A stretch of 64,000 bases of DNA, from the NCBI RefSeq assembly GCF_006363815.1, contig NZ_RRYT01000021.1, positions 18,572 to 82,571 of the forward strand, written 5' to 3'. The DNA is from Thermomonospora catenispora (GTDB lineage: Bacteria > Actinomycetota > Actinomycetes > Streptosporangiales > Streptosporangiaceae). The notes below the pieces were generated by a model. It was not told the DNA's origin, searched no databases, and saw only the letters and a list, made by a program, of their open reading frames with translations. Both the position numbers and the translations under genes were made by a program. The number at the start of each line of letters is the position of its first letter. The first letter of the stretch is position 1. Below are positions 1 through 11,464 of the stretch, piece after piece.

Positions 1-8
1 AGCTCCTC

Positions 9-2711
<2,703 letters not shown>

Positions 2712-2728
2712 CGGCGGCCGGCGGACGG

Positions 2729-2765
2729 GGAGGCGCGGCCCCCGGGCCCGAGGGGCGGCGCCTCC
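2729..2765 (+). terminator. Stem-loop after ppdK
   Basis: Inverted repeat GGAGGCGC (2729-2736) with GCGCCTCC (2758-2765), plus inner C-run/G-run pairing. It lies 18 bases past the ppdK stop and has no U-tract, as is usual for terminator hairpins in very GC-rich actinomycetes. Confidence 0.5.
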
Positions 2766-2842
2766 GGACGACGGGCGGAGGGGCGGACCGGTGCGCGCTC
2801 GGGCCGCGCCGGCCCGCCCCGCGGCCGGGAGGCGGAGAACGG

Positions 2843-3640
2843 GTGAACCGGGCACGTTCCAACGATCGTCCAACTAGTGTGGTCAGCCCGATGACGTTGG
2901 AACGCGAACTGCCCGGAACCGAGCCCGTCGCCGACGAGCCGCAGGACACGCCGACCGAGGAGACCGAGCAGGAGGCCCCCGCCCGACGGCCTCGGCGGCC
3001 CTGGCTGTTCTGGCCCACCGCGATCGTGGTCGGACTGCTGGCGATCGCGGTGCTCACCCCGCTCGGCGCGGGCGCCCGGGTGTGGTACCAGGCCCGCCAG
3101 GACGAGCGCCCCCGGTCGGACGCCATCCTGGTGCTGGGCGCCGCGCAGTACAACGGGGTCCCCTCTCCCACGCTGCGCTGGCGGCTGGAGCACGCCGTCA
3201 AGCTCTACCGGGAGGGCGTCGCCCCCGCGATCGTCACCGTGGGCGGCAAGCGGCCCGGCGACGTCTACACCGAGGCCGAGGCCGGCCGTCGGTGGCTGAT
3301 CGACGAGCGGGGGGTCCCGGCGGACCGCGTGGTGGCCGTCCCCGCCGGCACCGACACGCTGGAGAGCATGCAGGCGGTGGGCCGGAGGTTCCGGCAGCTC
3401 GGCTGGGACTCGGTGGTGATCGTCACCGACCCCTGGCACAGCCTGCGGTCCAAGAAGATGGCCGCCGACCAGGGACTGCGGGCCGCGGCCTCGCCGACCC
3501 GCAGCGGGCCCAGCGTGCAGACCCGCGACACCCAGATCAACTACATCGTCCGCGAGGCGGGCGGCTACCTGTCCTACGTCCTGTTCGGCCGCAGCGTGCG
3601 GTCCCCGGCGGAACTGCGTCCCTCGAAGACGCCGAACTGA
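2843..3640 (+). CDS. YdcF/SanA-like (DUF218) membrane-anchored protein
   Basis: DUF218 (YdcF/SanA/ElyC) family, a cell-envelope-associated fold of poorly defined biochemical role. An acidic, Pro-rich N-terminal tail is followed by one membrane helix (PWLFWPTAIVVGLLAIAVL) and then the extracytoplasmic DUF218 domain, with its typical start SDAILVLGAAQYNG, then LRWRLEHAVKLYREG, IVTVGGK and the VVIVTDPWHSLRS segment. The GTG at 2843 is preferred because GGAGA lies 4 bases upstream; an in-frame ATG at 2891 (MTLEREL...) is the alternative but has no clear ribosome site. It sits alone between ppdK and dgt with terminator-like or regulatory DNA on both sides, so I do not infer an operon role. Confidence 0.85.
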   Translation: MNRARSNDRPTSVVSPMTLERELPGTEPVADEPQDTPTEETEQEAPARRPRRPWLFWPTAIVVGLLAIAVLTPLGAGARVWYQARQDERPRSDAILVLGAAQYNGVPSPTLRWRLEHAVKLYREGVAPAIVTVGGKRPGDVYTEAEAGRRWLIDERGVPADRVVAVPAGTDTLESMQAVGRRFRQLGWDSVVIVTDPWHSLRSKKMAADQGLRAAASPTRSGPSVQTRDTQINYIVREAGGYLSYVLFGRSVRSPAELRPSKTPN

Positions 3641-3707
3641 CACGTCATATCTGACGTCATGTCACAGGTAGGGCTTAACCTGACCAATCCCGTTGCTTCG
3701 CGATAAA
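3641..3707 (+). promoter_or_regulatory. Putative dgt promoter with palindromic operator
   Basis: Between ydcF and dgt lie ACGTCA-tatc-TGACGT (3642-3657, perfect arms), a second weaker repeat CAGGT...ACCTG (3665-3682), and a candidate promoter with -35 CTGACC (3680-3685), 16-base spacer and -10 GATAAA (3702-3707). The arrangement fits a repressor or activator site just upstream of a dgt promoter. The first palindrome contains TGACGTCA, a motif with similar half-sites upstream of the ter genes. Confidence 0.4.
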
Positions 3708-3774
3708 GGCAGACGGAGGGTCGGCTCACCCTGTTCGGTGGGTATGAGTCGTTCCCCGGGATGGGCAGGACCCT

Positions 3775-5028
3775 ATGAACGACCACGACTACACCGACTT
3801 CGACCGGGCGCGGTGGGCGCCGGAGCCGCCCAAGCGCCGCGATCGCACCCCGTTCGAACGGGACAGGGCGCGGGTGCTGCACAGTGCCGCGCTGCGCCGG
3901 CTGGCCGCCAAGACCCAGGTGGCGACCCCCGGCACCGACGACTTCCTGCGCACCCGGCTGACCCACTCGCTGGAGTGCGCCCAGGTCGGCCGGGAGCTGG
4001 GCAAGTCGCTGGGCTGCGACCCGGACGTGGTGGAGACCGCCTGCCTGGCGCACGACATCGGCCACCCTCCGTTCGGGCACAACGGCGAGGCGGCGCTGGA
4101 CGTCGTCGCCCGGCCGTGCGGCGGATTCGAGGGCAACGCCCAGAGCCTGCGGATCCTCACCCGGCTGGAGCCCAAGTCGTTCGCCCCCGACGGCCGCAGC
4201 GTCGGGCTGAACCTGACCCGCGCCTCCCTGGACGCGGTGATGAAGTACCCCTGGCGCAAGGCCGACCGGCCGCCGGACGCGCCGCTCGGCGGCTCCGGCG
4301 GCCCCTACGGCGTCTACGAGGAGGACGCCGACGCGGCCGCCTGGGTGCGCCAGGGCGCCCCCGGGCGCCGGCTGTGCCTGGAGGCCCAGGTCATGGACTG
4401 GTCCGACGATGTCGCCTACTCGGTGCACGACCTGGAGGACGCGCTGGTGGCCGGGCATGTGGACTTCGCCCGGCTGGCCGACCCGACCGAGCGGCGCGCC
4501 GTCGCCCGGACCGCCCGGCGGCTGTACTGCCCCGACGTCGACCTCGCCGAGCTGGAAGAGGTGTTCGCCGAGCTGATGGCCGAGCCGTACTGGCCGGACC
4601 GCTACGACGGCGGCCCGCGCACGCTGGCGGCGCTGAAGAACCTCACCAGCACGCTGATCGGCCGGTTCTGCCTGGCCGCCGAGCAGGCCACCCGCGCCCG
4701 CTACGGGCCGGGCAGGCTCACCCGCTACGCCGCCGACCTGATCGTCCCGCGGCGGCAGCGGCTGGAGTGCGCGCTGCTCAAGGGGGTCACCGCGCACTAT
4801 GTGTGGATCAGCCACCGGGCCGTGCGGGCCCGGCAACGAGAACTGATCATGGAACTGGCCGAGCTGGTGGCCGCCGGCGCCCCCGCCACCCTGGAGGTCC
4901 AGTTCCAGGAGGCCTGGCGGGAGGCGGACGACGACGCCGCCCGCTGGCGGGTGATCGTCGACCAGATCGCCTCGCTGACCGACACCTCCGCGATCGCCCT
5001 GCACCGCAGGCTGCGCGCGGCCGCGTGA
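3775..5028 (+). CDS. dgt: Deoxyguanosinetriphosphate triphosphohydrolase (dGTPase)
   Basis: Hydrolyses dGTP (and probably other dNTPs) to the deoxynucleoside and tripolyphosphate, helping to control dNTP pools. The 417 residues fit the short actinobacterial dGTPase type. The HD-domain metal ligands are visible: H in [15 protein letters not shown], the HD pair in [16 protein letters not shown], and a later Asp in [16 protein letters not shown]. The N-terminal [20 protein letters not shown] segment is typical. The ATG at 3775 has an AGGA about five bases upstream. In many actinobacteria dgt lies near dnaG, as it does here (about 10 kb away). A palindrome-containing promoter precedes it. Confidence 0.95.
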   Translation: MNDHDYTDFDRARWAPEPPKRRDRTPFERDRARVLHSAALRRLAAKTQVATPGTDDFLRTRLTHSLECAQVGRELGKSLGCDPDVVETACLAHDIGHPPFGHNGEAALDVVARPCGGFEGNAQSLRILTRLEPKSFAPDGRSVGLNLTRASLDAVMKYPWRKADRPPDAPLGGSGGPYGVYEEDADAAAWVRQGAPGRRLCLEAQVMDWSDDVAYSVHDLEDALVAGHVDFARLADPTERRAVARTARRLYCPDVDLAELEEVFAELMAEPYWPDRYDGGPRTLAALKNLTSTLIGRFCLAAEQATRARYGPGRLTRYAADLIVPRRQRLECALLKGVTAHYVWISHRAVRARQRELIMELAELVAAGAPATLEVQFQEAWREADDDAARWRVIVDQIASLTDTSAIALHRRLRAAA

Positions 5029-5119
5029 GGGCCCGAGGGGGGACGGTCCGGCGGCGGCGGCCCGGCAGGCGATCCGGTCCGCGTCGATCTACCCAAAGGA
5101 CACAGGAGGGCTCTACCCT

Positions 5120-6220
5120 TTGGCGCACCTTGAGGCACGCTCTGTGGTTGCGAGGACTGAGGTGACGGATCCGGTGGCGTGGCGCGCCGAGGTGGACGGC
5201 ACCGTCGTCCGGCTGACGGTGGCGGACGGGACGGTCTTTGCCGGGTGCGGGTCTCAGCTCCATGCGTTCGACGCGGAGACCGGCGCCGAGCTGTGGAGCG
5301 CCGACACCGGGACCCCCGGACCGTTCCGGGTCGCCGGAGGCGTCGTCTACGCCACCGGCGGCGGGCACGTGCGGGCGATCGACGCGCGCACCGGCGAGGA
5401 GCACTGGCGGTTCCGCGGCGCGATCCCCGTGCGCCCGGCGGTCGGCGGCGGCCGGGTCTGCGTGATCGGCGACAGCCCTCGCTGGGGCCGCACCCTCCAT
5501 GTGCTCAACGCCCGCAACGGGGCGGAGAAGTGGCGGATGGAGGCCGACCCGAAGCTGGCGCCGCCGGCGTGCGACGGCGACCTGATCTATGTCGGCTGCG
5601 CCGACGGGGCGCTGCTGGCGCTGCGCGCCCGCAACGGCCGGGAGCGCTGGCGGGTCGAGCCCGACCAGTGGCATCCCGACTGGCCCGAGCGCGGCGGCGG
5701 GATCGAGCCGCTCGGGCTGGCCGACGGGACGCTGCTGGTGGCCGGACTGCCGTACGAGCCGCCGCCGTTGGGCTTCGTGGCCGCCGTCGACGTCCGCACC
5801 GGCCGGGAGCTGTGGCAGCAGCCGGCCGGCTACGACCCCGGAGAGGGGCGGCCCGACGAGGGCGACCCGCCGGCCGCCCTGGTGCCGGGCGGGATCTGCG
5901 TCGCCGCGGCCGGCTCGCTGACATATCTGGAGCGCGACTCCGGGCAGGCCACCCGGTTCCAGTGCACCGAACCGGTCCGCTGCTCGCCGCCCGTCATGAT
6001 CGGCGGGTTGATCTGCGTGGGCACCTCGAGCCAGCTCATCGAGGCGTTCGACGCGGTCACCGGACGCCGCGAGTGGGTCGTCAAGGACGTCCAGCGGCCC
6101 GCCGCGGCCGGCCCGCCGCCGCTGGCGGCGGTGCACGGGCGGCTGGTGGTCGGCGGTCACCGCCGCGTCTACCAGATCGATCCCCGCACCGGAGCGACCT
6201 ACCCCTCCGTGGCCCGGTGA
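5120..6220 (+). CDS. PQQ-like beta-propeller repeat protein (cytoplasmic)
   Basis: Predicted beta-propeller built from PQQ-type blades: repeated ...AFDAETGAELWSADTGTP, AIDARTGEEHWRF, VLNARNGAEKWRM, ALRARNGRERWRV, AVDVRTGRELWQQ and AFDAVTGRREWVV motifs run through the whole 366 residues. No signal peptide or membrane helix is visible, so a cytoplasmic scaffold or binding role is more likely than a PQQ-dependent dehydrogenase; no catalytic residues can be assigned. Start: TTG at 5120 has AGGAGGG (5104-5110) nine bases upstream. A GTG at 5162 (VTDPVAWRAEV) with a GAGG just upstream is a serious alternative, because a TACCCT -10-like box directly abuts the TTG. Confidence 0.8.
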   Translation: MAHLEARSVVARTEVTDPVAWRAEVDGTVVRLTVADGTVFAGCGSQLHAFDAETGAELWSADTGTPGPFRVAGGVVYATGGGHVRAIDARTGEEHWRFRGAIPVRPAVGGGRVCVIGDSPRWGRTLHVLNARNGAEKWRMEADPKLAPPACDGDLIYVGCADGALLALRARNGRERWRVEPDQWHPDWPERGGGIEPLGLADGTLLVAGLPYEPPPLGFVAAVDVRTGRELWQQPAGYDPGEGRPDEGDPPAALVPGGICVAAAGSLTYLERDSGQATRFQCTEPVRCSPPVMIGGLICVGTSSQLIEAFDAVTGRREWVVKDVQRPAAAGPPPLAAVHGRLVVGGHRRVYQIDPRTGATYPSVAR

Positions 6221-6252
6221 GCGGCGGGATGGCCGCGGCGCGGCGCGGCCGG

Positions 6253-6258
6253 TAGGTT
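6253..6258 (+). promoter_or_regulatory. Leaderless-type -10 box before MFS gene
   Basis: TAGGTT (TAnnnT) lies seven bases before the GTG at 6266, and there is no convincing ribosome site. This geometry fits a transcript beginning at the start codon. Confidence 0.45.
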
Positions 6259-6265
6259 CGGCCGG

Positions 6266-7444
6266 GTGGTGAGCGAGACGTCCGAGCGGCGATGGGGCGC
6301 CAGCGCCGCGGTCCGGACGACGTTCCTGGTGCACGGACTGGTCAGCGCGGCCTGGGTGGCCCGGATCCCGCAGATCAAGGCGGAGCTGGGGCTGAGCGAG
6401 GGCGCGCTGGGAGTGGCGCTGCTGGGCAGCCCGGTCGGGGTGGTGATCGCGGTCCGCCTCACCGGCCGGATCGCGGCGCGCTGGGGGAGCGGTCCGGTCG
6501 CCCGGGTGTCCGGGGTGGCGGCGGGACTGGCGCTGGTGCCGCTGGGGCTGGCGGACGGCCTCGGCGCGCTGACCGCCGCCCTGACGGCGTTGGGCCTGGC
6601 GCTCGGCGTGCTGGACGTGGCGATGAACGCGCAGGCGGTGGCGGTGGAGCGGCGGGAGGGCCGCCCGCTGATGTCGGGGATGCACGGGGCCTGGAGCGTC
6701 GGCGCGCTCGGCGGCGCGCTCACCGGCTCCTGGGCGGCGCACCTGGAGGTGCCGGTGCCCCTCCACCTCGGCGCGGCCGGGGCGGGGCTGGCCCTGGCCG
6801 CCCTGCTGGGCACCCGCGGGCTGCCGGACGACGCCGAGCAGCGGACCGCCCTCGACGACGGCGCGGCCGGGGACGGCGACGGCGCGCTGCGGGCGGCCCG
6901 CCGGCCGCTGCTCATGCTGGGCGTGATCGGGTTGTGCTCCTTCCTCGGCGAGGGCGCGATGGCCGACTGGAGCGCCGTCCACCTGCGGGAGACGCTCGGC
7001 GCCGGAGCGGGCGTGGCCGGACTGGGCTATGCGGGCTGTGCGGTGGCGATGGCCGTGGCGCGGCTGGCCGGGGACCGGGTCATCGCCGCGGCCGGCCCGG
7101 TGCGGGTGCTGCGCGCCGGCGGACTGCTCGCCGCGGCGGCGCTCGGCGCCGGGCTGCTCAGCGGCCATCCGGCGCCTTCGGTGCTCGGGTTCACGCTGTA
7201 CGGGCTGGGCATCGCCGTGGTGGCCCCGATCACCTTCGGCGCGGCCGGCAACCTGCCCGGGGTGCCCGCCGCCACCGGCATCTCCTGGGTCACCTCGATC
7301 GGATACGCCGGCTTTCTGGCCGGTCCCCCCGTCATCGGGTTCGTCGCCCAGGGCGTCGGCCTGAGCTGGGCCCTGGCCATCCCGGTGGCGTTGGCGCTGG
7401 TGATCACCGCGCTGGCCGGGGCCGTGCGGACCGCCCGGAGTTGA
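6266..7444 (+). CDS. MFS transporter (YbjJ/FucP-like)
   Basis: Twelve-helix major facilitator protein of 392 residues in the inner membrane. Helix 1 contains TTFLVHGLVSAAWVARIPQI. The helix 2-3 loop (LTGRIAARWGSG) is a degenerate MFS motif A. A polar central loop at about residues 187-212 (DDAEQRTALDDG...) separates the two six-helix halves. The N-terminal pattern resembles YbjJ and sugar-permease-like MFS proteins of actinobacteria; the substrate cannot be told. GTG start at 6266, with another GTG three bases later. It stands alone; the next gene has its own promoter-like box. Confidence 0.85.
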   Translation: MVSETSERRWGASAAVRTTFLVHGLVSAAWVARIPQIKAELGLSEGALGVALLGSPVGVVIAVRLTGRIAARWGSGPVARVSGVAAGLALVPLGLADGLGALTAALTALGLALGVLDVAMNAQAVAVERREGRPLMSGMHGAWSVGALGGALTGSWAAHLEVPVPLHLGAAGAGLALAALLGTRGLPDDAEQRTALDDGAAGDGDGALRAARRPLLMLGVIGLCSFLGEGAMADWSAVHLRETLGAGAGVAGLGYAGCAVAMAVARLAGDRVIAAAGPVRVLRAGGLLAAAALGAGLLSGHPAPSVLGFTLYGLGIAVVAPITFGAAGNLPGVPAATGISWVTSIGYAGFLAGPPVIGFVAQGVGLSWALAIPVALALVITALAGAVRTARS

Positions 7445-7487
7445 TCACAGTTCGGCGGTGAAGAGCATGCCGTATCGCCTGCTCCGG

Positions 7488-7493
7488 TATGGT
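7488..7493 (+). promoter_or_regulatory. Leaderless-type -10 box before gtrA-like gene
   Basis: TATGGT lies eight bases before the ATG at 7502, with no Shine-Dalgarno sequence between. It probably drives the gtrA-like/ECF41 sigma pair. Confidence 0.45.
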
Positions 7494-7501
7494 CTGACGG
7501 G

Positions 7502-7957
7502 ATGAGCACCCTGCAGCGGTCCCGGCCGGCCCCGGCGACGGCCTTGCGTCCGCATCGTCTGCGTGAGCTGGCGCGGTTCGGCACCGTCGGCACCCTCGGC
7601 ACCGTGATCTCGATCGGCGGCGCCAATCTGATGCGCGCCCTGCTGCCCGTCGGCCCGGTCGCCACCGTGCTCATCCCCACCATGGCCTCCACCCTGTTCT
7701 CCTACCTGGCCAACCGGCACTGGACGTTCCGGCACCGGCACACCGAGGGCTCCGGACGCGAGGTGGCGCTGTTCTTCGGCCTCAACGGCGCCGGGATGCT
7801 GATCCAGGCGTCGTGCGTGGCGTTCACCCACTACACGCTGAGGCTGAACGACGCGCTGTCCTACAACGTCGCCCTGGTGACGGGCCTGGGCCTGGCCTCC
7901 GCCTGGCGCTACTGGTCGTACCGGAAGTGGGTCTTCCGGCGCACCGCCCGTGTCTGA
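7502..7957 (+). CDS. GtrA family membrane protein
   Basis: GtrA-like four-helix membrane protein (151 residues). The family takes part in flipping or transferring prenyl-linked sugars for cell-surface polysaccharides. Family features: RELARFGTVGTLGTVISIGG at the first helix, LFSYLANRHWTFRHR after the second, and the closing LGLASAWRYWSYRKWVFR, which matches the typical GtrA C-terminus. No glycosyltransferase is adjacent. Its last codons overlap the start of the downstream sigma factor by eight bases, implying translational coupling. Confidence 0.9.
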   Translation: MSTLQRSRPAPATALRPHRLRELARFGTVGTLGTVISIGGANLMRALLPVGPVATVLIPTMASTLFSYLANRHWTFRHRHTEGSGREVALFFGLNGAGMLIQASCVAFTHYTLRLNDALSYNVALVTGLGLASAWRYWSYRKWVFRRTARV

Positions 7958-8885
7958 CCGGCTCGCCGAGGAGTGGGACCGACACCGCCCCGTGGTGTTC
8001 GGCGTGGCCTACCGGATCCTGGGCAGCGTCGCCGACGCCGAGGACGTCGTCCAGGACGTGTGGTTGCGGGCCGCGTCCGCCGACCTGGAGGGCGTGCGGG
8101 ACCTGCGCGCCTGGCTGACCACGGTGGCAGCGCGACGAGCCCATGACCTGGCGACCTCCGCCCGGGCCCGGCGGGAGGGCTATGTCGGTCCCTGGCTGCC
8201 CGAACCGCTGCTGACCGGCCCGGACGCCGCCGAGCCGGTGCTGCTGGACGAGACGGTGAGCACCGCGATGCTGCTGGTGCTGGAGGAGCTGTCGCCGCCG
8301 GAGCGGGTGGCGTTCGTGCTGCGTCACGCCTTCGAGGCGCCGTACGAGCGGATCGCCGAGGTCCTGGGCCGCTCCCCGGCGGCGTGCCGGCAACTGGTGT
8401 CCCGGGCCCGCCGCCGCATCGCCGCCCGCCGCGACCACGGCGGCCCGCGCGCCACCAGGGCCGAGCGCGACCGGGTGATGGCGGCGTTCCGCGACGCCTA
8501 TCTGAAGGGGGACACCGCGGCGCTGGCGGAGCTGCTGGACCCGGACGCGGTCTACCTCACCGACGGCGGCGGGGAGGTGTTCGCCGCCCGCCGGCCGATC
8601 CGCGGCGGCTCGCGGATCGCCGAGGTGATGACGCGGGTGGGGCGGCGCACCCTGCGGGCGCACCCCGTGCCGGCCGAGATCAACGGGGGTCCGGGACTGC
8701 TGCTGTACCGGGACGGAGCGCTCGTCGCCGTCGACACCGTCGAGATCTCCGGCGGCCGGATCGTCGCCTACCACCGGGTCCTCAACCCGGCCAAGCTGCG
8801 GGCCGTGCGCCGGGCGGCCGGCGCGGACCGGGCCGCCGGGGCCTCGGCGCCGCGAGGCGGGCGATCGGGCGGACGGCCGCGGTGA
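7950..8885 (+). CDS. sigJ: ECF41-type RNA polymerase sigma factor (SigJ-like)
   Basis: Extracytoplasmic-function sigma factor of the ECF41 group, which carries its own C-terminal regulatory domain. Region 2 (VFGVAYRILGSVADAEDVVQDVWLRA) and region 4 (LSPPERVAFVLRHAFEAPYERIAEVLG) occupy roughly residues 12-165. A SnoaL-like domain follows from about 170 (FRDAYLKGDTAALAELLDPDAVYL) and holds the DGGG motif at about 208-211; NPAKL near residue 278 corresponds to the ECF41 NPDKL-type motif. ECF41 genes normally sit beside a carboxymuconolactone decarboxylase, oxidoreductase or epimerase gene; none is here, so this copy is an orphan coupled to gtrA. GTG start within the end of gtrA. Confidence 0.9.
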   Translation: MSDRLAEEWDRHRPVVFGVAYRILGSVADAEDVVQDVWLRAASADLEGVRDLRAWLTTVAARRAHDLATSARARREGYVGPWLPEPLLTGPDAAEPVLLDETVSTAMLLVLEELSPPERVAFVLRHAFEAPYERIAEVLGRSPAACRQLVSRARRRIAARRDHGGPRATRAERDRVMAAFRDAYLKGDTAALAELLDPDAVYLTDGGGEVFAARRPIRGGSRIAEVMTRVGRRTLRAHPVPAEINGGPGLLLYRDGALVAVDTVEISGGRIVAYHRVLNPAKLRAVRRAAGADRAAGASAPRGGRSGGRPR

Positions 8886-8908
8886 GGACCGCCCGCCCGA
8901 TCGCCCGG

Positions 8909-8927
8909 GGCCGGGGTCTCCCCGGCC
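8909..8927. terminator. Bidirectional terminator hairpin
   Basis: Perfect GGCCGGGG-tct-CCCCGGCC hairpin between the converging sigma-factor gene and the LVIVD-repeat gene. Confidence 0.6.
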
Positions 8928-8934
8928 GGCGGGG

Positions 8935-10359
8935 TCAGTCGAAGTAGTCCGGCTGGGTCTGCACGTTGAGGACGTCCAGCTTCACCCGTTCGGCCTTGTC
9001 GGTGCGCTTGTCCTTGATCTGCAGCACGTCCAGGCCCTTTTGGATGTCGCTGGAGTAGATGTGGCCGTTGTAGTAGTAGGCCGACCACGAGCCGCCCAGG
9101 ATCAGGCGGTCGTCGGAGAGCGGGCCGCGCTCGAACCAGGCGATCTCCTTGGGCCTGCGGGAGTCGGTGAAGTCCCACACCGAGATGCCGCCCTGGTACC
9201 AGGCCTGGACCATGATGTCCTTGCCCTTGACCGGGATGAGCGAGCCGTTGTGGGCCACGCAGTTCTCGGTGTCGGCGTTGGTCCGCGGGATCTTGAAGTA
9301 GCTGCGGAAGACCAGCTTGCGCTTGTCGCCCTTGCCGACGATGTCGTAGATCGCGTCGGCGCCCTTCTCCGGGCCGACGGCCGGGTTGCAGGTGGCCCCG
9401 GCGCCGCCGCCCAGCTCGTCGGTGAACACGACCTTGTTCCCGGCGTTGTTGAACGTGGCCGAGTGCCAGAAGGCGAAGTTCTCGTCGTCGCGGACGATGT
9501 CGATGACCTTCGGCGCGACGGGGTCGGAGATGTCCATGAGCACGCCGTCGCCCATGCAGGCGCCCGCGGCCAGGTTCTTCTTCGGGTACACGGTGATGTC
9601 GTGGCAGCCGGTGGTCGGAGTGGTGTCCTCGTCACCGGGGTTGCCGCCGTCGGGGAACAGCACCGGCTCGGCCACCACCTCGGCCTGGGTCGGCTTCTTC
9701 AGCGGCACCTTGATGATGGAGATCTGGTCGAACTCGTACTGGCAGTCGGGACCCACCGAGCTCGGACCCAGCAGGTAGGAGGACACGTACACATAGACCG
9801 AGTCCCGGTCCTTGCCCTTGCCCGGCACCAGCGTGTGGGTGTGCGAACCGCAGTCGGTCTCCACCGACTTGATGTAGCGCGGGTTGCGCACGTCGCTGAT
9901 GTCGAAGATCTTGATGCCCTCCCAGGCGGTCGGGTCGGTGACCGGCTTGGGGGTGCTCTGGCAGGAGTCGTCGCTGCGCGAGGAATCGGTGGACAGGAAC
10001 AGCAGGTTCCCAGCGACCGACACGTCGTTCTGCGCACCGACGCAACGCACCTGGCTGACGATCTTCGGCTTGTCGGGCCGGCTGATGTCGTAGATGACGA
10101 AGCCCTCGTAGTTGCCCGCGATCGCGTACTTGCCCTTGAACGCCAGGTCGGTGCCGAAGGCCGCCTCGGTGGCGAAGTCCCCTTGCTTGGGGACGTTCGC
10201 CAGATGCCTGATGTTGGCGGTCTTGGCGATCTCGTCGACCCCCGGCGCATCGGCCGAGGAGGCCGGGACGGCCGCCACGCCCGATAAGGCCAGCGCGAGG
10301 CCGCCCAATGCACCGAGGGCGATCCGCCGCATGGATGCCCATCTGGTCCTGGATGACAC
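8935..10359 (-). CDS. Secreted LVIVD-repeat beta-propeller protein
   Basis: Exported protein of about 474 residues in the LVIVD-repeat family, predicted to fold as an extracellular beta-propeller of unknown ligand. The N-terminus has basic residues, then MRRIALGALGGLALALSGVA and a probable signal-peptidase site at PASSADA. Repeats such as YAIAGNYEGFVIYDISRPDK, VSVAGNLLFLSTDS and IKIFDISDVRNPRYIKSVET follow the LVIVD pattern. Several Cys residues (CVGAQND, CQSTPK, CGSHTH, CATCN-type spacing) suggest disulfides outside the cell. The GTG at 10359 is chosen because AAGGGG lies eight bases upstream; an upstream GTG at 10404 is possible but would lengthen the signal region without a ribosome site. 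Confidence 0.85.
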   Translation of the reverse strand: MSSRTRWASMRRIALGALGGLALALSGVAAVPASSADAPGVDEIAKTANIRHLANVPKQGDFATEAAFGTDLAFKGKYAIAGNYEGFVIYDISRPDKPKIVSQVRCVGAQNDVSVAGNLLFLSTDSSRSDDSCQSTPKPVTDPTAWEGIKIFDISDVRNPRYIKSVETDCGSHTHTLVPGKGKDRDSVYVYVSSYLLGPSSVGPDCQYEFDQISIIKVPLKKPTQAEVVAEPVLFPDGGNPGDEDTTPTTGCHDITVYPKKNLAAGACMGDGVLMDISDPVAPKVIDIVRDDENFAFWHSATFNNAGNKVVFTDELGGGAGATCNPAVGPEKGADAIYDIVGKGDKRKLVFRSYFKIPRTNADTENCVAHNGSLIPVKGKDIMVQAWYQGGISVWDFTDSRRPKEIAWFERGPLSDDRLILGGSWSAYYYNGHIYSSDIQKGLDVLQIKDKRTDKAERVKLDVLNVQTQPDYFD

Positions 10360-10792
10360 GCTATGCGCCCCTTTGCTCCGGTTCCACCGATTCCAGTAAC
10401 GCACGGAGTATCGCCCGGACCTTGCCGAAATACCAGACCTTTGATGGTTTGTAAGGATTTCAAGGTTGAGGGAAAACTGTCGGGAGTTGACGGTGCTCCG
10501 TCGCCGACCTGGGGCGTGTGACGGACGTCGACGGCATGATCACCATCGGTGATGGGGGGCGGAAGGTCGACGGAGGGGACCGGGCGGGCCGACCTTTCCC
10601 GTTTCCCGCCGAAGACGGCCCCCGCCCCCGAGAGGGGCCGGTGTTCTCGTGCCGCGTCCCCTGAGAGACGTCCCCCGAGATCGGCCGCCCGCCGCCGACC
10701 GTGCCGTGAACATCTCGAGATCGCGGACGCCCTTCCCGTCCGCCCGCACGATGGGTACCGTCCCCGTGCGTGGCGTGTGAAGGAGCGGCAGG
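10360..10792. promoter_or_regulatory. Divergent intergenic region with palindrome and promoter box
   Basis: A 433-base gap between the divergent LVIVD and DUF305 genes with no credible gene. Bases 10405-10490 are unusually AT-rich for this genome and probably hold the LVIVD-gene promoter. ATCACC-atc-GGTGAT (10539-10553) is a perfect 6+3+6 palindrome, a plausible operator. TACCGT (10756-10761) is a good -10 box for the DUF305 gene, leaving a short leader containing AAGGAG (10780-10785). Confidence 0.4.
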
Positions 10793-11464
10793 GTGAACGG
10801 ACATCGGTGGACCGGTTGCGTCGCGGCGGCGGTCCTGGCCGCCGGGCTGACGGCCGGTTGCAGCGGCGACGAGCCGGAACGGGCGGCGCCCAAGGCCACG
10901 GTGCTGGTGCCGGGCAGACCCGGTGAGCCCAACAAGACGATGACGGTCGGGCCCGCCTCGCCCAAGCCGCCGAACGCCGCCGACGTCACGTTCGTGCAGA
11001 TGATGATCCCGCACCACCGGCAGGCGGTGGAGATGTCGGCGCTGGCCCCCCGGCAAGGGGCCGACCCGAAGGTCAAGGCGCTGGCCGAACGGATCGACGC
11101 CGCCCAGACGGCGGAGATCTCGTCCATGCAGTCCTGGCTGAAGCGGCACGGTCATGGCACGCGCGGCGATCACGGCGGGCACGGCGGGCACGGCCGTCCG
11201 GCGGCGTCGCCGTCGCACGCCGACATGCCCGGCATGGCCTCCCCCGAGGAGATGGCCAGGCTCCAGGACGCCCGGGGCGGGGAGTTCGACCGGCTCTATC
11301 TGAATCTGATGATCAAGCACCACGAGGGCGCCCTCGTCATGGCCCGCAAGGTGCTCGCCGAGGGCGCCGACGTGCAGATTCAGCAGATGGCCAAGGAGAT
11401 CGTCACCACCCAGAACGCCGAGATCGTCCGAATGCGCGACCTGCTGCGCGGCCTCAAGGAGTGA
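10793..11464 (+). CDS. DUF305-domain lipoprotein
   Basis: Surface lipoprotein of 223 residues with a DUF305 (ferritin-like, four-helix) domain. The signal peptide ends in the lipobox LTAGC. The family's paired helical motifs are present: DVTFVQMMIPHHRQAVEMSA near residue 63 and LYLNLMIKHHEGALVMARKV near 170; the His/Met-rich composition suggests metal binding, copper often being proposed for this family. Between them is a His/Gly-rich linker (HGHGTRGDHGGHGGHG) that could also bind metal. The GTG start has AAGGAG seven bases upstream. It stands alone; no copper efflux genes are near. Confidence 0.9.
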   Translation: MNGHRWTGCVAAAVLAAGLTAGCSGDEPERAAPKATVLVPGRPGEPNKTMTVGPASPKPPNAADVTFVQMMIPHHRQAVEMSALAPRQGADPKVKALAERIDAAQTAEISSMQSWLKRHGHGTRGDHGGHGGHGRPAASPSHADMPGMASPEEMARLQDARGGEFDRLYLNLMIKHHEGALVMARKVLAEGADVQIQQMAKEIVTTQNAEIVRMRDLLRGLKE

